Positions 51,607-60,749 of a stretch of DNA of 64,000 nucleotides are shown in pieces. This DNA comes from Arthrobacter sp. SLBN-112 (GTDB lineage: Bacteria; Actinomycetota; Actinomycetes; Actinomycetales; Micrococcaceae), in NCBI RefSeq assembly GCF_006715225.1, contig NZ_VFMU01000001.1:3596001-3660000 (forward strand), given 5' to 3'. Below the pieces are notes generated by a model, which worked only from the letters and a program-made list of their open reading frames with translations, was not told the origin of the DNA and ran no database searches. Each line of letters starts with the position of its first letter. Position 1 is the first letter of the stretch. The translations under genes were made by a program, and so were the position numbers.

Positions 51607-52376
51607 CAGACCACCACCGTCATTCCGCCGTCGATAAAGATCGTCTGCCCGTTCACGAAGTCCGACCCGGACGAGGCAAGCCACACCGCCGGCCCGGCAA
51701 GGTCCTGCACGGTCCCCCACCGGTTCGCCGGGGTGCGGCCCAGGATCCAGGAGTTGAACTGCTCGTCGTCCACCAGGTTCTGCGTCATCTCGGTATGGAT
51801 GTAGCCCGGCGCGATCCCGTTGATCTGCAAACCGGAGCCCGCCCACTCCGCGGTCATGGCCCGGGTAAGGTTCCGCAGCCCGCCCTTCGCCGCAACATAA
51901 GGTGCGATCGTGGGCCGGGCCAGGTCTGTCTGCACCGAGCATATGTTGATGATCTTCCCGTGCCCGCGCGGAATCATGAACCGGGCCGCCTCCCGGCCCA
52001 CCAGGAAAGCACTGGTCAGGTCCGTGGAAATCACCCGCTCCCAATCCTTCACGTCCAACTCCAACATGGGCACCCGGTGCTGGATCCCGGCATTGTTCAC
52101 CAGAATCTCCAACGGACCCACATGCTCCTCCACCCACGCCACACCATGGGCAGCCGCGGCATCGTCAGTGACATCAAAGGCAACGCTGTGCACCTGCCCG
52201 GGTGCGAGGTCCGCAGCCATCACCGAGGCGGCAGCCTTGAGCCGCTCCTCATTGACGCCGTTCAGCACAACTGTTGCGCCGGCGTCGGCCAAGGCCCTGG
52301 CCAACGCGTTACCAATCCCCCGGCTTGAACCCGTGACAAGGGCAACCTTTCCGGTTAGGTCAAACATCGAACTCAT
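51606..52376 (-). CDS. idnO: Gluconate 5-dehydrogenase / SDR oxidoreductase (IdnO-like)
   Basis: 256 aa classical SDR. TGSSRGIGNALA, VNNAGIQHR and SVQTDLARPTIAPYVAAKGG with YxxxK, plus INGIAPGYIHTEMTQ, are typical of gluconate 5-dehydrogenases. With the idonate dehydrogenase it would interconvert L-idonate, 5-ketogluconate and gluconate. Start overlaps the preceding oxidoreductase by four bases and the stop overlaps idnD by one; the three genes are translationally coupled. Confidence 0.88.
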   Translation of the reverse strand: MSSMFDLTGKVALVTGSSRGIGNALARALADAGATVVLNGVNEERLKAAASVMAADLAPGQVHSVAFDVTDDAAAAHGVAWVEEHVGPLEILVNNAGIQHRVPMLELDVKDWERVISTDLTSAFLVGREAARFMIPRGHGKIINICSVQTDLARPTIAPYVAAKGGLRNLTRAMTAEWAGSGLQINGIAPGYIHTEMTQNLVDDEQFNSWILGRTPANRWGTVQDLAGPAVWLASSGSDFVNGQTIFIDGGMTVVV

Positions 52377-53302
52377 GGTGCAACGGTTCCTTCCGCCGCT
52401 TGCGCAGCTCCGTGACTGAGGTTGGAAATTGCCTGGCGGACCACCGCGAGGTCCTGGTCGCCGAGGCCCTGGCGCTTAAGCTCCGCGTAGAGTTCGACGC
52501 CGGCGGCCGCCATGGGGGTCACCGCGCCCACCGCCCCTGCAGCGGCCAGCACAAAGGAAAGATCCTTGTGCATGAATTTTGCCGGTCCGGTGGGGGCGTA
52601 GTCCTTGGCAGCGAGGCGCGGGCCGACGATGTCAAGGACCCTGCTGGCAGCAAGGCCCCCGGCCAGGACTTCGAAAAGTGCCGCCGGGTCCAGCCCGGAA
52701 CGTTCGGCAAGTTCGGCAGCTTCGGCAAGCGCCGCCGTCGTGGTACCCACCACCAACTGGTTGCAGGCCTTGGCAAGCGACCCTGCGCCGAGGGGGCCAA
52801 GGTGACGCACCGTGGTGCCCATGGACCTCAGCAGGGGCTCCACACGGTGGAACGCCTCTTCGTCATCGGCGCCAGCCATGATCGCCAGCGTGCCGTCCGC
52901 GGCGCCCTTGGTGCCTCCACTGACGGGCGCATCCACCACCTGCGCGTTGCCGGCGCTGATCTCCCGGACGCGGCGGCCGAACTCCTGAACGCCGGTGGGC
53001 GAGACGCTGCTCATGACCAGCAGGACAGTATGCGGTGCCGGCGGATTCTGTTCCCAGCTCTCCAGGAGGCCGCGTGCCGCTTCCTCTATGTAAGACAGGT
53101 CGGGCAGCATGAAAACGATGGTGGGAAGGTCGCGCATGTCTGCGATCCGCGCCACGGCAACACCGCCGAGGTTCTGCAGCCGGCTGAGCGCGTCCGGGGA
53201 CCGGTTCCAGCCGCTGATCTGCCATCCCGCGCTGATGGCATTGATCGCCATAAGGTTGCCCATCAGCCCCAAACCAACGAAGCCTGCCCGTTTGTCCTCC
53301 AT
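52373..53302 (-). CDS. NAD(P)-dependent beta-hydroxyacid dehydrogenase
   Basis: 309 aa. The cofactor motif GFVGLGLMGNLMA, substrate loop VMSSVSPTGVQEFG with DAPVSGGTKGAADGTL, and the catalytic Lys in GSLAKACNQL match the 3-hydroxyisobutyrate/6-phosphogluconate/tartronate-semialdehyde reductase family. First of the operon with idnO and idnD, so it probably acts on a sugar-acid intermediate. A palindrome TACTAGTA (53346-53353) lies 44 bases upstream of the start and could be the GntR site. Confidence 0.83.
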   Translation of the reverse strand: MEDKRAGFVGLGLMGNLMAINAISAGWQISGWNRSPDALSRLQNLGGVAVARIADMRDLPTIVFMLPDLSYIEEAARGLLESWEQNPPAPHTVLLVMSSVSPTGVQEFGRRVREISAGNAQVVDAPVSGGTKGAADGTLAIMAGADDEEAFHRVEPLLRSMGTTVRHLGPLGAGSLAKACNQLVVGTTTAALAEAAELAERSGLDPAALFEVLAGGLAASRVLDIVGPRLAAKDYAPTGPAKFMHKDLSFVLAAAGAVGAVTPMAAAGVELYAELKRQGLGDQDLAVVRQAISNLSHGAAQAAEGTVAP

Positions 53303-53639
53303 GCCCAGCCCTCACCTCATCGTGCCCGAAACGGTTTGTTCAATATACTAGTAGAAATTCAGCATGGTGGACGGTACTCTCTCATTCCCGGCGCCTTGCC
53401 ATTCACTTATTGCCGGCAGCTCCTGCAGCTGCCCGCTGGCCGCTCGCGCTCAGCGTTTACGACGGACTGCGGCGGTCCGATTCAGTCGCATGACTTTTTG
53501 TTTCCGGCAGTTCACGGTATATTCATCCCAGGCCCTCCACCGCGGCATCCCCCAATAGTCGCGGTGGAGGGTTTTCCACTGCCGGAAAACAGCAGGCTCC
53601 AAAGCAGGATGCCCGGGAAAGCAGCCCATCTGCGGTTGG
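53303..53639. other. Intergenic region without a convincing gene
   Basis: 337 bases with TACTAGTA (53346-53353) near the divergent start and a plus-strand terminator-like hairpin (53533-53575). The stretch between is without a credible protein. It may hold a small plus-strand RNA; otherwise I see only promoter sequence for the minus-strand operon. Confidence 0.5.
53533..53575 (+). terminator. Orphan plus-strand Rho-independent terminator
   Basis: CCCTCCACCGCG (53533-53544) pairs perfectly with CGCGGTGGAGGG (53560-53571), followed by TTTTCC. No gene lies upstream on the plus strand within 230 bases, so an unannotated transcript may end here. The segment GTTTTCC-actgcc-GGAAAAC (53571-53590) could form a competing hairpin. 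Confidence 0.65.
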
Positions 53640-53930
53640 TCAGGCCGCACCCGCCGCCGTTTCCCTGAGCCGCCAGCCCCCGCCCAGTCCATCGCGCTGG
53701 AGGTACAGGGTGGTCAAAGCTGAATTGCTGTTTCTACCAAGCCTCACCTGCAGCTGCAGGACCTCGACATCCACACCGCTGTTGCCCTTCGGCATCCGGC
53801 GGCTGGTTTCCCACCAGTTGATGCGCTCGAACCATCTGACCGGCTCGGCACCCACTGACCATTCCCTGCCCCCGCTCAACACCGCCGTCGGCATGCCGTT
53901 GCTGTCTGTGTGCACAATGACGTGTTCCAT
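53640..53930 (-). CDS. Small conserved actinobacterial protein (DUF6504-like)
   Basis: 96 aa. The pattern PVRWFERINWWETSRR with a C-terminal LYLQRDGLGGGWRLRET resembles the small DUF6504 family, in which a W..R..WWE motif repeats in actinobacteria; function unknown. No signal peptide. Third-position GC and a plausible ATG support a real gene. It lies between the ncRNA-like region and the tRNA-Val terminator. Confidence 0.65.
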   Translation of the reverse strand: MEHVIVHTDSNGMPTAVLSGGREWSVGAEPVRWFERINWWETSRRMPKGNSGVDVEVLQLQVRLGRNSNSALTTLYLQRDGLGGGWRLRETAAGAA

Positions 53931-53976
53931 GCCTGAAAGCTATGGCAGGGGTCCGACAATGGGGCAGGAGGTGCCC

Positions 53977-54022
53977 AACAAAAAACCCCGCCGTCCATGC
54001 CGGAAAGGCTGGGACAGCGGGG
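53977..54022 (-). terminator. Rho-independent terminator after tRNA-Val
   Basis: On the minus strand CCCCGC and GTCC pair with GGAC and GCGGGG (outer pairs at 53986-53991 and 54017-54022, one bulge), followed by TTTTTTGTT (53985-53977). Well-formed. Confidence 0.85.
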
Positions 54023-54029
54023 TGTGTTT

Positions 54030-54105
54030 TGGTGGGTCCTACCGGGATCGAACCGATGACATCCACGGTGTAAACGTGGCGCTCTACCAGCTGAGCTAAA
54101 GACCC
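54030..54105 (-). tRNA. tRNA-Val (anticodon UAC)
   Basis: The acceptor GGGTCTT pairs with AGGACCC, D-arm GCTC/GAGC, anticodon loop TTTACAC (TAC), T-loop TTCGATC, discriminator A at 54033. CCA is encoded (54032-54030). Length 73 plus CCA. Terminator follows. Confidence 0.96.
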
Positions 54106-54209
54106 AAAACGCGCGGTTTCCGGCGGTAACGCCGCAACCAACGAACATAAACTCTACCCGACAGTGGCCCTGAAACGCGAATCCGCGCCCCGAACCGGTT
54201 CGGGCGGCA

Positions 54210-55130
54210 CTACAGGGAGGGAAGTTCAGCGGCCAGGTACCCCAGCGCCTGGCTGACGCCGGTTTCGAGCTTGATGGTCGCCTTGTCATCACCCCGCGTG
54301 GTGCCGCGGTTGATGATCACTACCGGCTTGGACTCCTTGGCGGCGTGCCGCACGAACCGAAGGCCGCTCATGACCGTCAGGGATGAGCCGGCCACTACCA
54401 GCGCAGCCGCCCGGTCCACCATGGCGTAGGAACGTTCCACCCGGTCCTTGGGCACGTTTTCCCCGAAGTACACAAAGTCCGGCTTCAGGGTCCCGCCGCA
54501 GGCAGGACAAACCGGCACCACGAAGCTGCCGATAAGGGCCTGGTCCTCCACGGTAGCGTCAGCGTCCGGGGCCATTTCCACCAGCCCGGAGGCCGCTGCC
54601 CGTTCCAGGAATCCGGGGTTGAGTTCCTCAAAGACACCGGCCAGGAGGCGCCGGGTGTAGGTGCGCCCGCAGTCCAGGCATATCACCTGGTCATACCGGC
54701 CGTGGAGGTCCACGACGTTGGAGCTGCCCGCGTCCTGGTGCAGGCGGTCAACGTTCTGGGTGATCAGGCCTGTCAGGTAACCGCGGCGTTCCAGCTCCGC
54801 CGCCGAATAGTGCCCCTGGTTCGGGTCCGCGTGCCGCATATGGGACCACCCAATATGGTTCCTGGCCCAGTACCGCCGCCTGTTTCCCGCGTCCCGGACA
54901 AACTCCTGGTAGGTCATGGGCCGCCGGGGCGGCGAGTCCGGGCCACGGTAATCCGGGATGCCGGAGTCGGTGCTCAGCCCGGCACCTGTCAGCAGCGCGA
55001 AGGGGGCGCCGGCAAGAAGCTCGCGGATCCTGGCGAGAACTTCCAGGTCATCGCCTGAGGGCGGAACAGGGGCTACCGGCGGCATGCTTGCAAAGCCGGT
55101 AAGGCCCGTCCCCCGCCGCTGCTCCGCCAT
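54210..55130 (-). CDS. NAD-dependent protein deacylase of the sirtuin (Sir2/CobB) family
   Basis: 306 aa. TGAGLSTDSGIPDYRG (NAD pocket) at ~residue 48, TQNVDRLHQDAGS, VDLHG with the catalytic His, and the zinc site CLDCG ... CPACGG. DFVYFGENVPKDR and VAGSSLTVMSG complete the Rossmann part. Composition (SIRT4/class II-like DYRGPDSPP) differs from class III CobB. It removes acyl groups from lysines. A shorter start (residue 16) is possible. Confidence 0.9.
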   Translation of the reverse strand: MAEQRRGTGLTGFASMPPVAPVPPSGDDLEVLARIRELLAGAPFALLTGAGLSTDSGIPDYRGPDSPPRRPMTYQEFVRDAGNRRRYWARNHIGWSHMRHADPNQGHYSAAELERRGYLTGLITQNVDRLHQDAGSSNVVDLHGRYDQVICLDCGRTYTRRLLAGVFEELNPGFLERAAASGLVEMAPDADATVEDQALIGSFVVPVCPACGGTLKPDFVYFGENVPKDRVERSYAMVDRAAALVVAGSSLTVMSGLRFVRHAAKESKPVVIINRGTTRGDDKATIKLETGVSQALGYLAAELPSL

Positions 55131-55143
55131 CTGCCCAGCCCTG

Positions 55144-55638
55144 TCAGTCCTGCTTCAAACCCGCCAGGGCAGCGCGGTATTCGCCAAAGTCCCGGGCTTG
55201 GCCGCGGGGATTCACAACGCTGTAGCGGATCCTGCCGTCAGTGTCGATGATGAAGGTGGCCCGCTTGGCCATGCCGCTGTCGGCGTCAAACACACCGTAG
55301 GCGCTGGCCACGGCTCCGTGCGGCCAGAAGTCGGCAAGGAGGTCGAAAGTATAGCCTTCCTGTGCCGCATAGGCACGGACGCTGAACTTGCTGTCCACCG
55401 ACACCGCCAGGACCACTGCGTTCGAATCCTCGAATGTGGCCAGGTTGTCCCGTATCTCGCACAACTCGCCGGTACAGATCCCGGAGAACGCAAACGGATA
55501 GAAGACCAGCGCAACGTTTTGGCCCCGGAAGGATGACAGCTTCACCGGCTCGCCGTACTGGTTGGCAAGCTCAAAGTCAGGGGCTGGTGCCCCCAGCGCA
55601 GGAACAACTGCAGAGGCGGCCTCAACCGCTGCCGTCAT
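55144..55638 (-). CDS. ahpE: Peroxiredoxin, AhpE/BCP type
   Basis: 164 aa. The peroxidatic Cys55 lies in FAFSGICTGE, followed by Cys60 five residues later, the spacing seen in BCP (Prx) C-terminal-side Cys but not in M. tuberculosis AhpE (one Cys). The fold YPFAFSGICT, LAVSVDSKFS, FDLLADFWPHGAVASAYGVFD is typical. It reduces peroxides and peroxynitrite. The start overlaps the DUF3052 stop by four bases, matching the Rv2238c-Rv2239c pair. Confidence 0.9.
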   Translation of the reverse strand: MTAAVEAASAVVPALGAPAPDFELANQYGEPVKLSSFRGQNVALVFYPFAFSGICTGELCEIRDNLATFEDSNAVVLAVSVDSKFSVRAYAAQEGYTFDLLADFWPHGAVASAYGVFDADSGMAKRATFIIDTDGRIRYSVVNPRGQARDFGEYRAALAGLKQD

Positions 55639-56054
55639 TTGTTCTTCCTGCTGACCAGGCGGGTTGCACTCCAGTCCTTTGACACTCCCGCTGATGTGGT
55701 GACGTGCAGGCCGGCGGTAGGTGCGGCTTCCTGGATGTCCGCGGGCGAAACGTATCCGTCCCTGCCCGACTTGGGGGTAAGGACCCAGACAACGCCGGTT
55801 TCGCTAAGGGTAGTGAGGGAATCCATCAGGCTGTCCACCAAGTCTCCGTCGCCGTCGCGCCACCAGAGGATGACGGCGTCCGCTACCTCATGATCGTCCT
55901 CGTCCAGCAACTCGGAACCGGTGAGGTCCTCAATATCGTCACGCAAGTCGAAATCGACATCACCGTCGTAACCGAACTCCTGAATCAGATCCCCGTTTTT
56001 GAAACCCAATTTTTCCGCCACATTTACCGAAGTGGCGGCGTCGGCCTCGCTCAC
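55635..56054 (-). CDS. DUF3052 family protein
   Basis: 139 aa; GTG at 56054 with GGAGG five bases upstream. DAVILWWRDGDGDLVDSLMD, LTTLSETGVVWVLTPKSGRDG and YVSPADIQEAAPTAGL match the actinobacterial family exemplified by Rv2239c. Function unknown; it is invariably paired with ahpE. Divergent from aceE. Confidence 0.9.
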   Translation of the reverse strand: MSEADAATSVNVAEKLGFKNGDLIQEFGYDGDVDFDLRDDIEDLTGSELLDEDDHEVADAVILWWRDGDGDLVDSLMDSLTTLSETGVVWVLTPKSGRDGYVSPADIQEAAPTAGLHVTTSAGVSKDWSATRLVSRKNK

Positions 56055-56481
56055 GTGTTCCTCCAATACCTCATATATGCGGTGCGCATAGTGATTTCCA
56101 TTACCCCCAAGCCAACACCCTTTGTGCCTGCGCTTCAAGCTGCCGCCCCCGGGACTGCGCATATTCTGCGTCACATCCGGCTGCGGCATCCCGGTGGAAG
56201 GGGCTTTTTGCCACCCAACCAGTATGACGAACGAAATACAACTGCAGCACCTGGCCCGCAGCTACGCATCGTGCAGCGGTCAGGGCTAGAGTGGCTGATG
56301 ACAACTATGGCTGCGGGACGACAACCTTGTGACTCCGTGCAGACATAGGAGCGCTAGGAAGCTGCCCGGCACACATGCCCGGGCTGTTGTAACCGATACG
56401 TCGCACACGGCGTATGTACGCCGGGCAGTCACCCTGCCTGGCCTGAGTGCGCCGATTCATGCGCGCAAAGAGAGGTTGGAC
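56055..56481. other. Divergent promoter region between DUF3052 and aceE
   Basis: 427 bases without a reliable gene. Contains GGCGTATGTACGCC (56408-56421), ATACG...CGTAT symmetry near it, and several C/G-rich stretches. It should carry the promoters and operators for both flanking genes; no known operator consensus was recognised. Confidence 0.5.
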
Positions 56482-59223
56482 GTGGCTGCAGGAGAAGATA
56501 CCTCCCATATCCTCAGCGGGTTGACTAACCAGCTGCCTGATCGTGATCCGGAAGAGACTGCCGAGTGGGTTGAGTCCCTGGATGCGTTGATCAGGGAACA
56601 GGGCACCGAGCGTGCCCAATACATCATGCGGAGCCTGCTGCAGCGCGCGGGCGCGCAGAGCGTCGGGGTGCCGATGGTGACCACCACTGATTACGTGAAC
56701 ACGATCCCGGTGGACCAGGAAGCCCAGTTCCCGGGCAACGAGGAGTACGAGCGCCGGTACCGTGCGTACATGCGGTGGAACGCCGCGGTCATGGTCCACC
56801 GGGCGCAGCGGCCCGATATCGGGGTCGGCGGGCACATCTCCACCTACGCCGGGGCCGCGACCCTGTACGAGGTTGGGTTCAACCACTTCTTCCGCGGCAA
56901 GGACCACCCCGGCGGCGGGGACCAGGTCTTCTTCCAGGGCCACGCCTCCCCCGGCATGTACGCCCGGGCGTTCATGGAAGGACGCCTGTCCGAGGAGGAC
57001 CTGGACGGGTTCCGGCAGGAAAAGTCCCGTGAAGGCCATGCCCTGTCCTCCTACCCGCACCCGCGCCTGATGCCGCACTTCTGGGAATTCCCCACCGTGT
57101 CCATGGGCATCGGCCCGATGAACGCGATCTACCAGGCCCAGAACAACCGGTACCTGCACAACCGCGGCCTGAAAGACACGTCCGACCAGCAGGTCTGGGC
57201 GTTCCTGGGCGACGGCGAAATGGACGAGCCCGAGTCCCGCGGCCTGCTCCAGCTCGCCGCGAACGAGAACCTGGACAACCTGAACTTCGTGATCAACTGC
57301 AACCTCCAGCGCCTGGACGGCCCGGTACGGGGCAACGGCAAGATCATGCAGGAACTCGAAGCGTTCTTCCGCGGCGCGGGCTGGAACGTGATCAAGGTCG
57401 TCTGGGGCCGGGAGTGGGATGACCTGCTCACCCGCGACACCGACGGGTCCCTGGTGAAGATCATGAACGAGACCGTCGACGGGGACTACCAGACCTACAA
57501 AGCCGAATCCGGCGGGTTCGTCCGCGAACACTTCTTCGGCAAGACCCCGCAGACCAAAGACCTCGTCGCGGACCTCACCGATGACCAGATCTGGAACCTC
57601 AAACGCGGCGGCCACGACTACCGCAAGGTCTACGCCGCCTACAAGGCCGCCACCGAATTCAAGGGCAAACCCACCGTCATCCTCGCCCACACCGTCAAGG
57701 GCTACGGGCTGGGCCCGCACTTCGAGGGCCGCAACGCGACCCACCAGATGAAGAAACTGACCCAGGATGACCTGAAGAAGTTCCGCGACCACCTCCGGAT
57801 CCCCGTCACCGACGAACAGATCGAAAACGACGCGTACCGGCCGCCGTACTACCACCCCGGTAACGACGCCCCGGAAATCAAGTACATGATGGAACGCCGT
57901 GCCGCCCTCGGCGGGTCCGTCCCGGAGCGCCGGAACACCCACGCCGAAATCGCGTTGCCGGACGCGAAGTCCTACGAGGTGGCCAAGCGCGGATCCGGCA
58001 AGCAGCAGGCCGCCACCACCATGGCCTTCGTCCGGCTCCTCAAGGACCTGATGCGGGATAAGAACTTCGGCAAGCACATCGCCCCGATCATCCCCGACGA
58101 AGCCCGTACCTTCGGCATGGATGCGTTCTTCCCCACCGCGAAGATCTACAACCCCAAGGGCCAGAACTACCTCTCCGTGGACCGCGACCTGGTCCTGGCC
58201 TACAAGGAATCCCCCGCCGGGCAACTGATCCACCCCGGCATCAACGAAGCCGGCGCCGTGGCAGCCTTCACCGCCGCCGGGACCTCCTACGCCACCCACG
58301 GCGTGCCCCTGGTCCCGGTCTACGTGTTCTACTCCATGTTCGGCTTCCAGCGCACCGGCGACGCCTTCTGGGCAGCAGCGGACCAAATGACCCGCGGCTT
58401 CATCATCGGCGCCACCGCAGGACGGACCACCCTCACCGGCGAAGGCCTCCAGCACGCCGACGGCCACTCCCCCCTGCTGGCCTCCACCAACCCCGCCGTC
58501 ATCACCTACGACCCCGCCTACGGCTACGAAATCGGGCACATCATGCGCTCCGGCCTCGAACGCATGTACGGGCCGGACTCGGACGAGAAGAACGTCATGT
58601 ACTACCTCACCGTGTACAACGAACCCATCGTCCAACCCGCAGAACCGGAAAACCTCGACGTCGAAGGCGTCATCAAGGGCATCTACCTCCTCGCCCCGGC
58701 AAAGATCGACGGTCCCCGCACCCAGATCCTCGCCTCCGGCGTCTCCGTGCCCTGGGCCATCGACGCCCAACGCATCCTCGCCGATGACTGGAACGTCTCC
58801 GCCGACATCTGGTCCGTCACCTCCTGGAACGAACTGCGCCGCGACGGACTCGCCGCCGAAGAAGAAGCCTTCCTCAACCCCGGCCAACCCGCCCGCACCC
58901 CCTTCGTCACCCAACAACTCGAAGGCGCCACCGGCCCCATCGTCGCCGTATCCGACTACATGAAAGCCGTGCCCGACCAGATCCGCCAATTCGTCCCCAA
59001 CGAATTCGCCACCCTCGGCGCCGACGGCTTCGGCTTCTCCGACACCCGCGCAGCAGCCCGCCGCTACTTCAAAAACGACACCCACTCCATCGTGGTGCGC
59101 GCCCTTGAAATGCTGGCGCGCCGCGGCGAGGTGGACGTCGATGCCCCGGTCAAGGCGATCGAGAAGTACAAGCTGCTCAACGTCAACGCCGGCACCACCG
59201 GCAATGCCGGAGGCGAAGCCTAG
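56482..59223 (+). CDS. aceE: Pyruvate dehydrogenase E1 component, homodimeric type
   Basis: 913 aa thiamine-diphosphate enzyme of the pyruvate dehydrogenase complex. The ThDP motif [12 protein letters not shown] with [15 protein letters not shown] is near residue 245 and the conserved region [17 protein letters not shown] near 650. GTG at 56482 is used because GAGG is six bases upstream; a preceding ATG lacks support. No aceF or lpd lies nearby, which is normal in actinobacteria (scattered complex). C-ending codon bias fits high expression. Confidence 0.95.
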   Translation: MAAGEDTSHILSGLTNQLPDRDPEETAEWVESLDALIREQGTERAQYIMRSLLQRAGAQSVGVPMVTTTDYVNTIPVDQEAQFPGNEEYERRYRAYMRWNAAVMVHRAQRPDIGVGGHISTYAGAATLYEVGFNHFFRGKDHPGGGDQVFFQGHASPGMYARAFMEGRLSEEDLDGFRQEKSREGHALSSYPHPRLMPHFWEFPTVSMGIGPMNAIYQAQNNRYLHNRGLKDTSDQQVWAFLGDGEMDEPESRGLLQLAANENLDNLNFVINCNLQRLDGPVRGNGKIMQELEAFFRGAGWNVIKVVWGREWDDLLTRDTDGSLVKIMNETVDGDYQTYKAESGGFVREHFFGKTPQTKDLVADLTDDQIWNLKRGGHDYRKVYAAYKAATEFKGKPTVILAHTVKGYGLGPHFEGRNATHQMKKLTQDDLKKFRDHLRIPVTDEQIENDAYRPPYYHPGNDAPEIKYMMERRAALGGSVPERRNTHAEIALPDAKSYEVAKRGSGKQQAATTMAFVRLLKDLMRDKNFGKHIAPIIPDEARTFGMDAFFPTAKIYNPKGQNYLSVDRDLVLAYKESPAGQLIHPGINEAGAVAAFTAAGTSYATHGVPLVPVYVFYSMFGFQRTGDAFWAAADQMTRGFIIGATAGRTTLTGEGLQHADGHSPLLASTNPAVITYDPAYGYEIGHIMRSGLERMYGPDSDEKNVMYYLTVYNEPIVQPAEPENLDVEGVIKGIYLLAPAKIDGPRTQILASGVSVPWAIDAQRILADDWNVSADIWSVTSWNELRRDGLAAEEEAFLNPGQPARTPFVTQQLEGATGPIVAVSDYMKAVPDQIRQFVPNEFATLGADGFGFSDTRAAARRYFKNDTHSIVVRALEMLARRGEVDVDAPVKAIEKYKLLNVNAGTTGNAGGEA

Positions 59224-59262
59224 GCCTTCCGGCTGTACAGCGGATCCACCCAGCAGCATCAC

Positions 59263-59303
59263 ACGACGGCGGCCTCCACACATCTGGTGGGGGCCGCCGT
59301 CGT
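59263..59303 (+). terminator. Terminator after aceE
   Basis: ACGACGGCGGCC (59263-59274) pairs perfectly with GGCCGCCGTCGT (59292-59303); 17-base loop. It ends aceE before the fasR-like gene. Confidence 0.65.
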
Positions 59304-59363
59304 CCTGTCCGGGACGGGTGGCACCGGAGGGGCAGAACCGGTTGTGATCCGCGACAAGGCGGA

Positions 59364-59380
59364 TTGTAGCCTTCGCACAA
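59364..59380 (+). promoter_or_regulatory. Candidate FasR operator upstream of the fasR-like gene
   Basis: TTGTAG-CCTTC-GCACAA, a 17-bp inverted repeat (two mismatches). It matches the repeat at 60666-60682 in 14 of 17 positions. It lies 36 bases before the regulator start, where an autoregulatory operator would be expected. Confidence 0.6.
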
Positions 59381-59416
59381 ATGGAGCTTGCTCGGCCGTG
59401 GCCGTATGCTCAAAGA

Positions 59417-60661
59417 ATGCCAGCACCAGCCAGCCCGTCTGCCAAGCGGAAACCGACCCCGCCGAAGGTCACGCCGGAGAAGTCCGAAACCCTCAAGCAG
59501 CTCCGCGCAAACGTCGGCCAGCTCTCCACCAGCACCATGCGCAAGCTGGAGCAGTCGCTGCCCTGGTACAGCCGGCTCAGCGCTGATGAGCGGTCGGCGC
59601 TGGGCATGGTGGCGCAGAACGGCATCGCCGCCTTCGTGACCTGGTATGAGCGGCCGAGCTCGCCGTCGTGGATCCTCACGGATGTATTTGGGACGGCGCC
59701 AACGGAGCTGACCCGTTCGATCAGCCTTCAGAAGGCGTTGCAGCTGATCAGGATCGTGGTGGAGGTGGTGGAAGACCAGGTACCGGTCATCGCGCCCGAA
59801 GCCGACCAACCATCCCTGCGCGAGGCCGTCCTGCGGTACTCGCGGGAAGTCGCCTTTGCCGCCGCGGACGTGTATGCACGCGCTGCTGAATCCCGCGGTT
59901 CCTGGGATACTCGCCTGGAGGCATTGATTGTTGACGCGATCCTGCGGGGCGAAAACACGGACGCCTTGCGCTCACGCATCGCAGCGCTTGGCTGGAAAGC
60001 ACAGGAGCGGTTCACCGTGATGGTGGGGAATTCGCCGTCCGAACCCAGTGCCAGCTATGTCAGCGAACTGAGGCGGATGGCCGGGCGCTACGCGGAGGAT
60101 GCACTGGTGGGGATCCAGGGCGACCGCCTGATCCTCATCCTTGGCGGCGTGCAGGACCGCGAAACGGCGTATGTGAAGCTGAGCGACATGTTCGCCCCCG
60201 GCCCCGTGGTGTATGGGGCCGAAGCCAGTTCGCTGCTGGAGGCCAGCAGTTCTGCGCAGTCAGCCTTTGCCGGACTGACGGCAGCCCGTGCCTGGCCCTC
60301 CGCCCCCCGGCCCGTCGCCGCCGACGACCTGCTGCCGGAGCGGGTTATTTCCGGTGATGACGCGGCGCGCCGCTCGCTCGTGAAGAACATTTACCGGCCG
60401 CTCCTGGCCGCATCCAACGGCCTGGTGGAAACGCTTGGAACCTATTTGGAACTGGGGCATTCGCTTGAGGCCACGGCGCGGGAACTCTTCGTCCACGCCA
60501 ACACCGTGCGGTACCGGTTGAAGCGGGTCTGCGACGTCACAGGCTGGGACCCGCTGCTGCCGAGGGAGGCATTCGTGCTTCAGGCCGCGCTGGTGGTGGG
60601 CCGCCTCTCGGCCCCGCCGAAGGCCGCCACGGAGCGGCAGGCGTCCCGTAACCAGTCCTGA
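59417..60661 (+). CDS. fasR: PucR/CdaR-family transcriptional regulator, FasR type (fatty-acid synthase gene activator)
   Basis: 414 aa. The C-terminal PucR helix-turn-helix is LGTYLELGHSLEATARELFV and HANTVRYRLKRVCDVTG; the rest is a GGDEF-like/PucR domain of unknown ligand. Streptomyces FasR, the same family and position, activates fabD-fabH-acpP-fabF; in M. tuberculosis the positional homologue is Rv2242. ATG at 59417 follows AAAGA. It precedes fabD by 88 bases. Confidence 0.83.
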   Translation: MPAPASPSAKRKPTPPKVTPEKSETLKQLRANVGQLSTSTMRKLEQSLPWYSRLSADERSALGMVAQNGIAAFVTWYERPSSPSWILTDVFGTAPTELTRSISLQKALQLIRIVVEVVEDQVPVIAPEADQPSLREAVLRYSREVAFAAADVYARAAESRGSWDTRLEALIVDAILRGENTDALRSRIAALGWKAQERFTVMVGNSPSEPSASYVSELRRMAGRYAEDALVGIQGDRLILILGGVQDRETAYVKLSDMFAPGPVVYGAEASSLLEASSSAQSAFAGLTAARAWPSAPRPVAADDLLPERVISGDDAARRSLVKNIYRPLLAASNGLVETLGTYLELGHSLEATARELFVHANTVRYRLKRVCDVTGWDPLLPREAFVLQAALVVGRLSAPPKAATERQASRNQS

Positions 60662-60665
60662 GGCA

Positions 60666-60682
60666 TTGTAGACTTCCTACAA
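60666..60682 (+). promoter_or_regulatory. Candidate FasR operator in the fabD promoter
   Basis: TTGTAG-ACTTC-CTACAA, a perfect 6-bp inverted repeat, 67 bases before the fabD start. The related repeat upstream of the regulator shares TTGTAG-N-CTTC-NN-ACAA. Together they define a plausible binding motif. Confidence 0.65.
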
Positions 60683-60749
60683 CCTGACCCCGTGAGCTTG
60701 GTGCGGTGAAACACCGCTGGATCACACAGTAATTTGGAAAGCTGGTTAC

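Noticed and set aside
56305..59283. A 992-codon open reading on the minus strand across aceE
   Set aside because: It is the antisense of a strong homologous gene; GC-rich codon bias leaves long open antisense frames. Composition (Gly/Val/His-rich) is not protein-like.
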